Positions 38,732-52,032 are shown, numbered from the stretch's first letter. The stretch: DNA of 64,000 nucleotides from Diphasiastrum complanatum (GCA_029204225.1 CM055099.1:66181852-66245851), one strand, 5' to 3'. The notes: generated by a model not told the origin, from the sequence alone. Made by a program: numbers and translations.

Positions 38732-39035
38732 TAGTGGCACGTGGTACCGCCATTATGGTGCCGCCCAAAAAAATTTTAAAAAAATATTAAAAAAAAATAT
38801 TATATATTATGGTACCGCGGATCAGTATGGATCCGCGGTACCAGTATGGATTCGTGGTACCGGGATCCGCGGATCCTGGTACCGCTGGATCTATGATATA
38901 TATATATATTTAAGGAAGCGGATGCTGCGTCCGAACGCGCGTCGGACGCGCGTCTGCGTCCGGACGTGGGCGTCCGGGTCCGGACGCCGCCGGACGTGGA
39001 CGCGGATTGCCCGCGTCCGGCCCGGACGCGCATGT
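38600..39035. repeat. Palindromic GC-rich iterons (probable hAT subterminal array)
   Basis: Two blocks about 200 bp apart (38611 and 38811 on) each carry ggtaccgcggatc, ggatccgcggtacc, tccgcggatcc and ggatctatgata followed by a TA run. A third block, 38925-39033, is dense in GTCCGGAC/GCGTCCG words in both directions. AT-only stretches separate the blocks. They lie just outside the start of the minus-strand BED-finger fragment, where a hAT 5' end with subterminal repeats should be; the assignment to hAT is inference. Confidence 0.7.
38696..38729. repeat. (TA)n tract
   Basis: TA dinucleotide tract between the two iteron blocks, flanked by tatga and tcata so that the whole is palindromic. Confidence 0.95.
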
Positions 39036-39036
39036 A

Positions 39037-39038
<2 letters not shown>

Positions 39039-39090
<52 letters not shown>

Positions 39091-39107
39091 GCACACACAC
39101 ACACACA
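39039..39107. repeat. (TA)n(CA)n microsatellite
   Basis: About 45 bp of TA followed by about 23 bp of CA with one interruption. Confidence 0.95.
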
Positions 39108-39855
39108 TACATATTTGAGGTTTACACTGCAACAGTTTCTTGAAAGTAGTAGTTGCAGCTGTCCAAGGGCCTTAACACCTTAATTATCTTCCACTATGGC
39201 TGTTTGATATATGTTGCATGAAGGCGTTGTATTAGAAAGTATTGGAGTACAGTTATTTAATTACGCAACAAGAGGATGCAGCATTCATTCTTCAACAGGA
39301 CAAGATAAACCATGAAACTAGCATTCTGCTTTCTGAGTTACATTTTCTTAAGTTGAAGAAGATTTTTAAGCAACAAGAAAAAGGTTTTTCTTGGATTCAT
39401 CTTTACTTCTGTGTGCCTGCTGTACAAGTTCTTATTTGCCTGCCAGTCCTCATCACATCTTCAATTATATATTTTTTCCTATGACTTTCATTCTCTTTTT
39501 GCTTCGATAAGTCTTTTTTCATGATTACTGGTTGTCTGGTCAACATACTGGCTTCCTTGTGTATACCAGTATTCCTGCAATCGTTTGAGGAGACTGGAAG
39601 ACTGTTTGCAGCAAATAAATTAGGTTTTCATGAGACATGTGTGTATATTCTTGTGTATGGGAGCTGACATTTTACTTACATGTTACCAGTTGAATATTAG
39701 TGCTTCTTTTTATGTAAGCGTGTATATGTGCTCTGGCATCCATATCCTCATTTCAGGTTTGTGATTTGCAACTTAGCTAGTGAGTCATTGTAGATTTCTG
39801 TGCTGGTGTAATCAAAGTTCACGTATGTTTTTGTTTTTGCTTGTTTTAATCACAG
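39108..39855. other. Intron end without gene
   Basis: Last part of the MCU intron. It has short frames only, and it closes in a pyrimidine-rich acceptor. Confidence 0.6.
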
Positions 39856-40317
39856 ATAGCAGAGAAAGTTGCAGATGTCCTTCCATCCCTTCTGCTGTTT
39901 GAGGATGATGGTCATAAGCAGGAATTTGAGCTCTTACAGAAAGAGTTAGAAGATATAGACACAAAAGCTTCCAGGCAAGTGCGGAATTATCTTTGGATGG
40001 GCCTTTTGTCACTTACATCTGGGACAGTATTGTTCTTTCGCCTTACTTTTTGGGAGTTCTCATGGGATGTGATGGAGCCAATTGCATTCTTTGTGACCAC
40101 TGGTGGTTTGATTGGAAGCTATGCCTATTTTCTTGTTACGCACAGGGATCCTACCTATCTTGGGCTGATGCATTCCCTGCTTACGAGTAGGCGAAAAAAG
40201 CTTATGAAAAGAAGACAATTCAACTTCGACAGATACAGGCAACTTGAAAGTCTATGCCATAGCAAGACCAATTCTGGGCTAGAGAAACAGGAGACTGCAG
40301 TCAATGTTACTCCTTGA
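39856..40317 (+). CDS. MCU: Mitochondrial calcium uniporter, exon 2 (pore domain)
   Basis: This exon gives residues 153-305. It starts IAEKVADVLPSLLLF in phase 0 after a clean acceptor. A coiled-coil helix follows (EFELLQKELEDIDTKASRQV), then transmembrane helix 1 (about residues 197-217). The signature WDVMEP lies at about 222-227; its Asp and Glu form the calcium selectivity filter in known uniporters. Transmembrane helix 2 is at about 228-248 (IAFFVTTGGLIGSYAYFL), followed by a basic tail (SRRKKLMKRRQFNFDRYRQLE). The stop is TGA at 40315. Length, order and filter residues are as in plant MCU proteins, and nothing looks damaged. Plants have several MCU paralogues; which one this is cannot be told here. 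Confidence 0.95.
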   Translation: MAEKVADVLPSLLLFEDDGHKQEFELLQKELEDIDTKASRQVRNYLWMGLLSLTSGTVLFFRLTFWEFSWDVMEPIAFFVTTGGLIGSYAYFLVTHRDPTYLGLMHSLLTSRRKKLMKRRQFNFDRYRQLESLCHSKTNSGLEKQETAVNVTP

Positions 40318-42339
40318 CGTGGTCTTTAGCCTGGAGACTTATGAAATTACTTTTCCTTCTTTAAGGGGGTCTCTCACCCCTACACTCTGAAATTTTTTTG
40401 TGGAGTCTGAATCAAAAGATTGATGAATGACTCCGCACGGTGTATAAGGGGGTTCCGGAACATGTGGACAAACCATTGTAGTTGCACTAACATTGATCAG
40501 AGCTTATGTAACATGATACTGATCAGCTATTCATTCATTGACACGCAAAGGGGGGATTAGGTTTAGGTTGATATGGCTGGCATTACAATCTGTAAGGTCA
40601 CTAATTTTCTTGATGGTAATCCAGTACATTTTTGGATTTAGGGTTTAGTATTAGTGAGTCCTTTCTGCAGGACTAGTTATCATTTATGGTTGGGGACAAT
40701 ATATGGGCCAAGATATAAAGATTCAAGTTCTCATACTTTTTGTGATTCGGCACTAAATAGTCTATGTTCTGTACTCAAACATATGCTATCATTTGGTTCT
40801 CCAATAAGGGGTCGGTTAGGACTTCTTTTCCTCTCCTTGAGGACAGAAGTTCCACTCCAGTCTGCCGCAAAAATGAGGACATAGAAGAGGAAAAATTATG
40901 TGCTTCATCTACAGATACTGGTAGTAGCTTTCTGTGGTCAAATTTTATACATGGCAATGCATGACTATTAAATGCTGCATCTTCACTGATTTTGAAAAGC
41001 AGAAGGAAAATGATGTTTTAAAGTCTCTAACAGATGCCTGACACTTATTTTCAACTTTTGCATTGAAGCTTCTATTTTTCCCACCTGTCTGTAAGATAAA
41101 CTAGCAGAATTTTGAGTAGAAGAGCTGTTTAAAACTGTTAGATATGGCTATAATTGTGGACTGTTTTCTCAAGCAGACACGTATAGCATATAGGCTGTTG
41201 GGGTCTGTTTATTTTTCACATGCTTTAATTTTTAGGAACAATTAGTTTTGTAATGGGTACCATTATGAACTAGATCAGCACGGAACACAACATCAGACCC
41301 AAATTAGCAATCTCCAACTATAGTGATCTCCAACTGAGAACACTCCACATAAACCATACCACTGGAGCCTCTAGCAGTTTGAAAGAACTAAATTATCAAT
41401 TATAGACCAACTACTAGTTATCCTACTTAGTAATGCTCTGAAGGCCCTTAAATAAGCCTTTTAGATATAGCTCCTTATCCTACTTGCAAGGCTCTTCCCT
41501 CAAGACTTCTTTAAATGATGTTGTTTCAATACACCCTTCAATTTCAAAGACCATGTCACTTGCTACTACATTGAAATTGAGACGCATTCCTTGTGTTGCT
41601 TTCTTGTACACCTTTGCATAGTCGTATGTGATGACCACTTCAAAAACCTACTTTTATTTGCCATTACACCATATCCCACATGATTGAGATTAGAGGTAAA
41701 ATGTAACGTTGACTACATCAATCTATACATTGCACAGATCCTCCAACTCTTTTTGTTCTTATTTAAGTGGTAAAGGCTCATGATGATAGTCTAGAGTTAT
41801 ATGTGAACTTTATTGATGAGTCATCACATGCACCACTTCCAAGTGTTATTCTTCTTTATCATATGCTCCAAACAGATGAGCGATTGAGGCAATATTTCTT
41901 TTCAGAATATCTCTATTTATGATTTCTTCTTTAGCGAAAGCATTGCAGCTTTGTGCAATAATGAGATTGTGTCCTAGAGCATTGCCATCACATTCTTTTG
42001 CCATCTTTTGTTTTTAACATCAGTTTTCAACATCTACATGGGCCATTTTTCACATTTCAATATAGGGATCTCATGTGCATATTGCCCAATGTTATCAATG
42101 TACAAATATGACCATCAATACAACATTTCCATGTATGATTGTGATGGACCCTTGATGGTTCCTTATATTTAGAGAGTTCAGGCACTTCCAGATGCAGATG
42201 CGAGATATACACAAATAGCACTTGCTTCCTCGCACTACCTTCATGATCAAGGATACCTATCGGGGTTTTCCCAGACATCCCACTTCCTCCTTCCTTTGGT
42301 ATCTCCATTGCAGAGCTCCCCTCAGGTACTTATCAGTAT
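40318..42339. other. MCU 3' flank, no further gene seen
   Basis: The first few hundred bases are probably 3' untranslated. No reliable poly(A) signal was picked. Short frames after 40.6 kb lack known motifs. Confidence 0.5.
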
Positions 42340-42860
42340 ATTAGACACTTCTTATATCAGGCATATCTCGATCGTACTTGGAGGTGACAACTTTGGGTTA
42401 AGCCCAACTATTACCGGCGGACTCATTTTATTGAACTAGACATAGTAGGGTTCCCAGTTTTGCCACACTATTTGAGCTCGAGATTATCACACAGCCTTAG
42501 ATTTACATTGGGACAGCTCCACGTACCATCACATCAGCTAGCTATTGAGACTGGGAGGTTCCATCGTATCCCACGAGAGGAGTGGATTTGCCAGTTATGG
42601 AGTCAGAGGAGCACTTTATCTTTAGGTGCCCTGTATACTATGAGATCAGAGGGAAATACCATTACTTGTTTCGCGACATGCTTGTCACACTACAATCACT
42701 CATAGCCTACGAGGACTCCCGATGCATATCATGATACGGGAGATGTTTCTACTGCGACAAGACAACCCAGCAGAGTCATGTTTCTCAGTCTTAGATTCTC
42801 CTAGGAGAACACGACGGGACCTAGCATCTGATGATGACGATGATGACGATGATGACTTAC
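42340..42860 (+). pseudogene. LINE 3' coding fragment (post-RT cysteine region)
   Basis: The + strand reads HYLSSRLSHSLRFTLGQL, then LAIETGRFHRIPREEWICQL. After a one-base frame change comes MESEEHFIFRCPVYYEIRGKYHYLF, then an Asp-rich end before the stop. The series IE-x-GR, P-xx-x-R/W-x-C and E-x-EHF-x-x-x-CPxYxxxR is the C-terminal zinc region seen after RT in plant LINE polyproteins. RT itself is not visible upstream. The copy joins a Copia fragment near 42900. Confidence 0.65.
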
Positions 42861-42909
42861 CTACTCATAGAGATCATAGATAGCATGTACACATTCTCTC
42901 TGATCTGCA

Positions 42910-43740
42910 AAAGAAGCTTGACCATGTCAGCTACAGGAGTATTTTCATTGGATACTCGATGTCACACAAAGCATATCGAATTTGTGATGGCGAGTCAAAT
43001 CGAATCTCAGTTAGTTGAGATGTTGTCTTCCTCGAAGATAAATTCTTCGACTTCAAGCAAAAGAAACCAATGCAAGAGTTCGTTCCAACAACTCCCATCG
43101 CCATCGATAGGCCTCAACCTGCGACTGTTCTGACGAACAGAAAAGATATCTCTGTCGCACAACAAGGAGAATCATCATCTCAACAACCAACTATTGTTCA
43201 AAGATCTGCTCGACAACGACAAGAACCTGATCGTTTCATCCCTCAAACGTTCATCAGCAATGATGAACCCACTTCAGTAATAGAAGCATTGTCGAGTTCG
43301 AAGACAGATAACTGGTGGTCTGCCATGCATGTTGAGTTTGATGAAAAACAAGACCTGGCACCTTGTGCAAGCTCCTGCAGATGCAAAAAACATCGACACT
43401 AAGTGGATCTTCAAGATGAAGCTCAATCCAGATGGGTCAATAGCCAAATGGAAAGCTCATCTAGTCGTCAAGGGTTATGACCAAACCTATGGAATTGACT
43501 ACACTGAGACATATAGTCCAGTCATAAGACTTCAGTCAATTCGATCTTTATGTGCCTTCGTAGCTGCCGAAGGTTTGGAAGTACACCAAATGGATGTTTA
43601 GACAGCCTTTTGGAACGACCATATAGAAGAAGACATTTACATCTATCAACCTGAAGGTTATGTCCTTCAAGGCCAAGAACACAAAATATGTAAACTGTAG
43701 AAAGCTCTCTATGGGCTAAACCAAACTCCAAGGGCCTGGT
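42910..43740 (+). pseudogene. Copia integrase tail and RT N-half (element G)
   Basis: The segment opens KKLDHVSYRSIFIGYS (integrase C-terminal), then a Ser/Gln-rich linker, EPTSVIEALSSSKTDNWWSAM, and the RT start. A frame change near 43350 leads to NKTWHLVQAP, KWIFKMKLNPDGSIAKWKAHLVVKGYDQ and EVHQMDV. The reading then has stops within the TAF and CKL segments. It reaches KALYGLNQTPRAW, where the Trp codon is broken by an inserted LTR at 43741. The 5' part of the element is gone. Confidence 0.88.
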
Positions 43741-44332
43741 TGTTGGATTAGTCTCCTTCTTACCAATCGACTAATCGATTTTAATCTTCATCCATTGTTT
43801 ATCCAGTTCTACGGATTTTTCCGTGTGTTTACACAGTCTGCAAGATTTTACATGGAGTTTACAACAGTGTCGCCTTTTTTGCCTGTCAGAAATTCTGTTA
43901 AAAAATGCAGTGTCTCTTTTTCGCATTATTCGCCTAACAGAAATCTCGTTTAAAATCACAGTGTCACATTTTTCGTTTTTTCTAAAGAGCTTCAAATATT
44001 AAGGAAATGACTCTCACGAAGTGTGGGGCAACCCTGAATGAGATTTAAGGGCACCGTCTCCTTTTTTCTCTTTTCGCAAAAAACCTGACAGTGTCGCCTG
44101 TGGCTATTTTAGTTCATTTCTGCAAAGCCACAGTTTTGGTTAATTTATGCAGACAGAACGTTTACGGCCAATTTCAACGCTTATCGGCAATCAATGACAA
44201 GGACCGGATGGATGTCAGGGGATCACCAGCCAACTGGCGATAGCAATTGACGACCTAATTTCTTAGTATAAATAGTTGTTCATATTCATACAGTTTGATG
44301 ATTTTAAGATTATCAGAAGCATTTGAATAGTT

Positions 44333-44405
<73 letters not shown>

Positions 44406-44945
44406 GCGAGCTTGAACACTCCTAAGCATTATAGCTCACTTCTTAGAGTTGTTTTAGAAATTGCTATTGCGCTACTGCTTATCAACATTGCGCTTGATTA
44501 AGACTCTCATTTTAGCCGCTCAGAAATAGCATCGAGTACGTGGCTTTGATCTGCAACTTATTGTACTCATTTACTTCTGTTACGTTTTCATACTGAATCA
44601 ATACTATCTTTCATTGCATTCAGTTTTCGTCTCAGAATGTATGTGTTTCTAAATTTCTTTGCGACTAATTATTTGTCTGATAATTTTCGATACTTAATTG
44701 TTTGGCTACGTAATCACAATAGTACTGGCAATTTCAAAGCTAGTTACTATAAGCTCAAACGTGATTTCTATCACTATTGTTTTGTTTGAAATTGATAGGC
44801 ATAGTCATGCATTGTGAAAGAGGAAGATAGTTTATTCCGCCATGCACGAAAAGTTTTGTTTCTAAGACACTCAAATTATTTTCATTCGTTTTTTTGAGTT
44901 CATTTTTTTTTCGAGCTAGACCTATCTTCTGCAGACTTTCCGACA
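43741..44945 (+). mobile_element. Solo LTR, 1205 bp, inserted in Copia RT
   Basis: It begins TGTTGGATTAGTC and ends CTTTCCGACA. The host reading breaks at PRAW and resumes as WFHRINRFLLQHDF exactly after it. Flanking pentamers CTGGT and TTGGT are a target duplication with one mismatch. A + strand TATA box (agtataaatag, about 44266) and a (CT)n tract 60-70 bp downstream are inside. There is no internal coding sequence, so it is a solo LTR left by recombination between the two LTRs of a full element. Confidence 0.88.
44335..44403. repeat. (CT)n microsatellite in solo LTR
   Basis: About 69 bp of CT, placed in what would be the transcribed leader of the LTR. Confidence 0.97.
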
Positions 44946-46038
44946 TTGGTTTCATAGAATCAATCGATTCTTGTTGCAGCATGACTTCATCCCAAACTCT
45001 GTTGACTCTAATGTTTATCTCAAGCACAGAGGCTCAAGCTATGTCATAATAGCTCTATATGTTGATGACTCACTGATCATTAGCAATTCGAATCAATTGC
45101 TTCATGAGACGAAGACTCTTTTGTCGAAGGAATTTGAAATGACTGATTCAGACCCTGTGCACTACCTTTTGGGAATCGAGATAACAAGAGACAGAGCCAA
45201 GAGAAGTATCACATTAAGTCAAGAAAGGTATCTAACCAGTGTACTCTACAGATATGGCATGGAGAACTGCAAGTCAATAGACTCGCCTATGGATCCAAGA
45301 TTCAAATTGTCAAAGGATATGTGCCTGAACGCTGATGCAGAGAAGAAACAAATGTGCAACTACACCTATCAATCTGATCGATCATGTATGCCATGGTCTG
45401 CACTTGACCTGATCTAGCATTTACAGTCAGTACATTGTCACAGTTTATGTCAAATCTTGACCTACCTCACTGGAAAGCTCTACTCAGAGCACTAAGATAC
45501 ATTCAAACCACCAAGCACTATGCTTTGTGTTATAATGGAAATACATAAGATGCTTTGACATTACTTACTTATTCTAGCTCTGATTGGGCTGGTAATGTGG
45601 ACACGAGAAAATCCACATCTGGCTATCTTTGCCTTCTAGCAAGTGGACCCATTTCATGGAATAGTTGAAAGCATAAATATATTTCTTTGTCCTCAACAAA
45701 ATCAGAATATGTCGTAGCTACCTCTGTAGTGAAGGAAATTATTTGGCTCAGAAGATTGCTACAGGATCTTATGATCTCTCAAATCAGTCCAACTATAATC
45801 TATTGCGACAATTAGAGCTGCATTGCTCTATCTTTGAACCAACAAACTCACTCTAGAACTAAACACATTGAAGTTCAATTTCATTTTCTTAGAGAGAAAG
45901 TTCAGAATAAAGATGTCGAATTAAGTTGTTGTTCTACTGCCAGTATGTTGGCTGATATCTTGACTAGGCCTCTGTCAAGAGAAATCCATGTTGTATTATG
46001 TAGCTTGCTTAATTTTATTCAGGATCCTAGGAGTTAAG
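44946..46038 (+). pseudogene. Copia RT C-half and RNase H (element G, continued)
   Basis: The reading continues NSVDSNVYLKHRGSSYVIIALYVDDSLII, with the canonical YVDD. Then come FEMTDSDPVHYLLGIEI, YGMENCKSIDSPMDP and, after damage at 45380-45560, RNase H (SDWAGNVDTRKSTSGYLC, LSSTKSEYVVAT, SRTKHIEVQFHFLREKV, ADILTRPL). Several stops are present. The stop at about 46036 is followed by a polypurine tract and LTR start. Confidence 0.88.
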
Positions 46039-46049
46039 CTTAAGGGGGG

Positions 46050-46292
<243 letters not shown>

Positions 46293-46399
46293 GGGCTCTA
46301 TTATGTAATAGCTACACGACATATACGCTTTAAAATAATATGGAAATGATCCTCCTTTATGATACCAAACTGAATAATTTGCTTTACTTTACCAAACTT

Positions 46400-46562
46400 G
46401 GTAATGAGACCCCTTATGAAGTTTTTTTTTAAAAATAGTCTTGTTGGAAAGAAACCTGCCTTCCTTTGAATGGCTAGGATCTGGTAATGAGACCCCTTAT
46501 AAAGTTTTTTTTTAAAAATAGTCTTGTTGGAAAGAAACTTGCCTTCCTTTGAATGGATCTGC
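46400..46562. repeat. Two-copy tandem duplication, 83 bp
   Basis: ggtaatgagaccccttat starts at 46400 and again at 46483. Both copies carry a T-run, aaaaatagtcttgttgg and ccttcctttgaatgg, with three or four differences. Confidence 0.92.
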
Positions 46563-46599
46563 ACATTATGGAAAAACAATCAAACGGTGGGCATCTTCA

Positions 46600-47602
46600 A
46601 ACACTTAGTGCATTCAAAGGTACTGACTTCTTTATATAAAGGAATATCACACAGACATAAATCACCTTAGTTACTTTCGAGTCACATCCAGTATGACGTG
46701 GCATAACTAACAGCTTGATTTACTAGAGTACCGACTAGGAGTATACTGAATCTATAGGAAAAATAGTAATTATTCTTCCACATAGAACACGATGAATGTT
46801 TGAATAAATCAAACTAATATCAGTGTCTTCAATTGAATCTATATTGATCTATGTACTAATAGAATAGTATTTGCTCTGATTGAATATGCATGTGAAAATA
46901 AGAGACAACTTTAGACAATTTTAGACAATAAGAAACTATTGATCAAAAACGATTTTTATAATTATGAATCTGAATCATCAATATACATTTCTTGTTGTCT
47001 TATCTCATCGTTGTGTCTTTGATTGAGTTACAACAAGTTGTGCACATGTATTTATATTGCTACAGGACAAGTCTTTTGGCCTTTTATTTATGGGTCTTTT
47101 GGACTTTTAATATGTAACAGTAGATATCTAACCGTTTACTGATGGTTGATATTCAATAGATGCTCTATTTTCAAGGTCGAATAATTTCTGTTCGCGAATT
47201 ATTCATGACAGTCCATCTCTAAAATTGTTCGCGACACTTCTCTCTTTGTGACATTTTCATCTTTCACAAATTGTTCACGACAAATAACTTTGAGCTTGAA
47301 GAAGAAATTTCAGAATATTTCTCGAACTGTTCGCGACGTCTGAGGTTTGAATAAGAAATAGAATATTTTGTGACAAGATCCTGTTTGTGAATATTTTGAG
47401 TTTCAACGAGAAAACCACGAGCTTCTACTAGAAACTGTTTCGCGAATCTTTCGAGTTGACTGCAAGATAAATTTCGGGAATCTTTCGAGTTGGTCACAAA
47501 TAGAAATGTTCTGAGTTCGTGTTTGTTTCTTTCTCATCCTTTATCAGGTAAACTGCGCACTTTGTTAGTGGAATCGAGATCTGTCTGATCAGGTGTTCTA
47601 CA
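46600..47602 (-). mobile_element. 3' LTR of minus-strand Copia element H (far end approximate)
   Basis: On the minus strand a purine tract (tttgagagggagc, 47603-47615) precedes TGTAGAACACCTG at 47602. A minus-strand TATA box (aatataaatac) lies near 47050. The end of the LTR is not resolved. Confidence 0.6.
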
Positions 47603-47647
47603 GCTCCCTCTCAAAGTGGGCAGTTGGATTAACCCCAGTCTTCTTTA

Positions 47648-48715
47648 CTACTTCTCGAACAAGGCTTTACTGAGTGGCTTTGTAAAGATATCAGTCGTCA
47701 TTTCCTCTGTAGGTATGAAAACTGTCGTCAGTATCTTCTTTTTGACTAAGTCCCGAATTACATGATACTTGATAGCTATATGCTTCGTTTTCGAATGAAA
47801 CACATGATCTTTCGTAAGATAGATTGCTGAAGTGTTATCCATTAGCAAGACATAAGGTTTAGAAATAGATTCATCAAATCCTTCCAACATATGTTTGATC
47901 CAGATCAGCTCGTTTGCCATCTTGGCTGCTGCTACATATTCCACTTCACAGGAAGATTGAGCTACTGTTGTTTGCTTCTTGTTTGTCCAAAGTACGGTTG
48001 TGCCAGATGCTAGAATACAACCTCCTGAAATACTTTTGCTATCATCCTTCATGAATGTCCAGCTTGCGTCACTGTAAGATTCGATGTAAAATCCAGTTTC
48101 CTTCGAATAACACAGTCCATAGTCTTTCGTTTCCTGGAGATATTGTAGTACTCTCTTTGCTAACTTCCAATATAATGATCCTGGTTTCTAATTATATTGG
48201 CTCAGCCTGTATACTGCAAACGCTATATCAGGTCTGGTGTTGTCAGCTAGATATAACAATGATCGAATCAGTCTACAACAGGGTGTTTTGGCTATTCGTT
48301 CCTCTTCCTCGAGAGTCTGCAAACAATCTGCCTTGTTCAGTATTGTTCCAGGTATCATGGGAGTATGCACACCTTTGCATTCGAGCATGTTGAAGTCTTC
48401 AATGACTTTTGAGTGTACTTTTGTTGGTGAAGATACAACTTACCACCTTCAAAGTCTCTCACGATCTACAAGCCTAGATAGATTTTAGCTTCTCCTAGGT
48501 CAGCGATCTCAAATATTTCAAAAATCTGAAATAAACTTATCTTTTCTTGAGAAGATGAGTGTGTCATCAACATAGACAACTAGAATGATTGTTTCATTTT
48601 GGACATGCTTGATATAGACATTTGATTCAACAAATAGAGGTTTGAAGCCTAAGAAACATAGTGCTTCATCCTGTTTGTAAAAAAGAAAGAGTGTATCGCT
48701 AAGCGTAAATGGCAT
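47648..48715 (-). pseudogene. Copia RT C-half and RNase H (element H)
   Basis: The minus strand reads FKPLFVESNVYIKHV and VVYVDDTLIFS, then connection pieces CKGVHTPMIPGT and NTRPDIAFAVYRLSQYN. RNase H follows (SDASWTFMKDDSKSISGGCI, AQSSCEVEYVAAAKMANELIW, LLMDNTSAIYL, SKTKHIAIKYHVIRDLV, DIFTKPLSK). The reading is well preserved from 48052 to 47648, but frame changes break it between 48150 and 48520. It is 5'-truncated at about 48715. Confidence 0.88.
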
Positions 48716-49962
<1,247 letters not shown>

Positions 49963-50630
49963 ATAATGATGGGTCTTGATCAAAATAGCAACATATTCAT
50001 ACATCAGCCCACATTAAATGATGTAGAAGCGTTTCAGGCTTTAACTCGTAGTAGAACCCATTAATGATTTCACATTGTGAATGGAAAGATGATGTGTTTG
50101 TACAAAAGCTAAGATTACTTGATCTTATTTTTTGGTGTGAGAGAATTGGTGGTGCTAGATCAATATCAAGATGGGAATGATTCCAAAAAAAATTTTGGTG
50201 CATGCGGTGAGTGCAGGTCATGTTTTCAAACAGTTCAAAATAGCTACAAGTAGGGGAATGTTCTGTTGTTGAAGTGTATCATTTGTATGTTTGTTTTTAA
50301 AAAGCTCGCTTATTTGCAAAAGAAATAATTCTCTTAATGGAAAACAAGTGATATAGTTTTTAAGAGTAAGCATTGACATAACTAACCTTCAATAACAGAT
50401 CCTATCCAGCTATGGGTCCACAAGATTGGACTGATGTGGTAAAATGTTGATATCATTGTGGAAATTTATCGAAATAGTTGCATTCACGTGTATGTCCATC
50501 TAGGATTTTTTACAAAGGTTGATACATACAAGATATCTTTTGAGAAGGTCAGCAGACATAATTTTTTTTCACAAATCATGGGAATTTTGAATGGGCCATG
50601 ATTTAGACTTGCACTACTATTGGGGGATGA
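49963..50630. other. No recognisable gene
   Basis: Short frames only between the LTR end and the next Copia. Confidence 0.5.
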
Positions 50631-50639
50631 TATATGCTC

Positions 50640-52000
50640 TTGTGCTTCGTGCCTCAAAATTACAGTGCAACAACGGCAAATAGTTGTATTCGCCGGAAAA
50701 AGCTCGCCAAAATATTACATCCCATCCTTCTCACCACCAAAAATGTTAGATTGATCAACAACAACAACATCAAGTTTATCTACATTCTCCTCTTCAAAGA
50801 CAACATCATTAGAAATGTGAAATTTCTTTGACTTAGGAATGTAAACTCTATAAGCTTTCCTTACTTCACTATAGCCAACAAAGATTCCCTTCAAAAATCC
50901 AAAAGATGAGTTGACATACTACCAAAGATCTTCAAATGCTCCAAGCTTGGCTTCTTACCAAAAAGGAGCTCAAATGAACTGCTACCCAAGTCTTCATTTG
51001 AGTACCTATTGCAAACAAACTTAGCACACATCAAAGCTTCACCCCAAAAAGATTTAGGAAGATTTGCATTTAGCATTTTCACAAAGATTGATCTTCCTCT
51101 CTTCCACACCATGGAGAACCTTTGAGTTTGAAAGCTCCCTCTTGATCCCATGTGCCACACAAACCTCTTTGAACTTTGTTGATAGGTCTCCATTTGACAG
51201 TTTTAAGCACTTATCTCCGTGTTGAATTGACTCTCCACACATTCTTGAACTTGAGAAAAACATCAAGTATGAAGTCCTCATTTTTTAGAAGATAGATCCA
51301 ACAATATCTACTAAAGTCATCAATGCAAGACACAAACATCTTTGCTCCTCCATTACTCAAAGCGCTAGTACAATGCAATCCAAATGTACAAAATGAAAAG
51401 GCATCTTAGATCTTGAGCTAAATCTAGAATAAGACAACCTTTGTGGCTTTAACATTGAACAAAGCTCACCAACTTGCTTCTTTGCCTTCAAACCACCATG
51501 GTTAGAAATAAAATATCCATCAAGTTTGTAGAGCTCACCTTGTCTTGCCTTTGGCAATCAAGACTTCATTCCTTTTGATCAAGCAAGAATCACCAATAAA
51601 TTCCACTTTAAGGCCTTTTTCAACAATTTGACACACACTAACATTCTTACTAATGGAAGGTATGAACAAAACAAAATTCCTATTTGTAGAGAGAGAAAAA
51701 GGAATTGTGCCAATCCCTTTGATTGCACACTCACCATTATTGGCCATGTAGATCACCTTCTTGTCACCTCCATATGCCAACAAAGATGAAAAGTACTCTC
51801 AAGGAAAGGTCATGTGTGAGCTTGCTCCACTTTGAATCCACCAAGGATCAATATCTCCATCATTAGCAATCAAACATTAAGACATCACAAGAGCATCATC
51901 ATTTAAGCATCATCATCTACACTTGAAAATGCTTGTTTTGACAAGGAATCACTCTAGCACATTCTAGAATTGATGGCACCTCTAAATCACTCTCTAGAAT
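50640..52000 (-). pseudogene. Copia protease-integrase without gag (element I)
   Basis: Soon after the primer site the minus strand reads DGDIDPWWIQSGASSHMTF. This is the protease site with Gln in place of the catalytic Asp. Protease/pre-integrase sequence follows (GTIPFSLSTNRNFVLFIPSISKNVSV, SCLIKRNEVLIAKG), then decayed integrase (RFSMVWKRGRS, LPKSFWGEALMCAKFVCNRYS, LFGKKPSLEHLKIFGS). It ends with the integrase-tail reading VYIPKSKKFHISNDVVFEEE near 50830. Only about 190 bp separate the primer site and the protease, so gag is deleted. Frame changes and stops are frequent. RT is missing. Confidence 0.82.
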
Positions 52001-52032
52001 ATGCTTCTCCTCCAAATATAGCCTGCAACAAA

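Larger units (their letters stand above)
18234..39855 (+). other. MCU: MCU intron 1, about 21.6 kb
   Basis: The donor is gtaata (18234) and the acceptor follows a pyrimidine-rich ttgttttaatcacag ending at 39855. Both sides are phase 0, and the joined protein reads VFLHPEE then IAEKVADVLP, as in other plant MCU proteins. The intron holds a minisatellite, a hAT-like MITE, Copia fragments, two gypsy 3' ends, a gypsy nested in hAT sequence, and palindromic arrays. No other host exon was seen in it. I infer that the inserted elements explain its size. Confidence 0.8.

Noticed and set aside
38800-39143. Open frames rich in Ile-Tyr and Arg across 38.8-39.1 kb
   Set aside because: They read through TA/CA tracts and palindromic GC-rich words; these are non-coding repeats.
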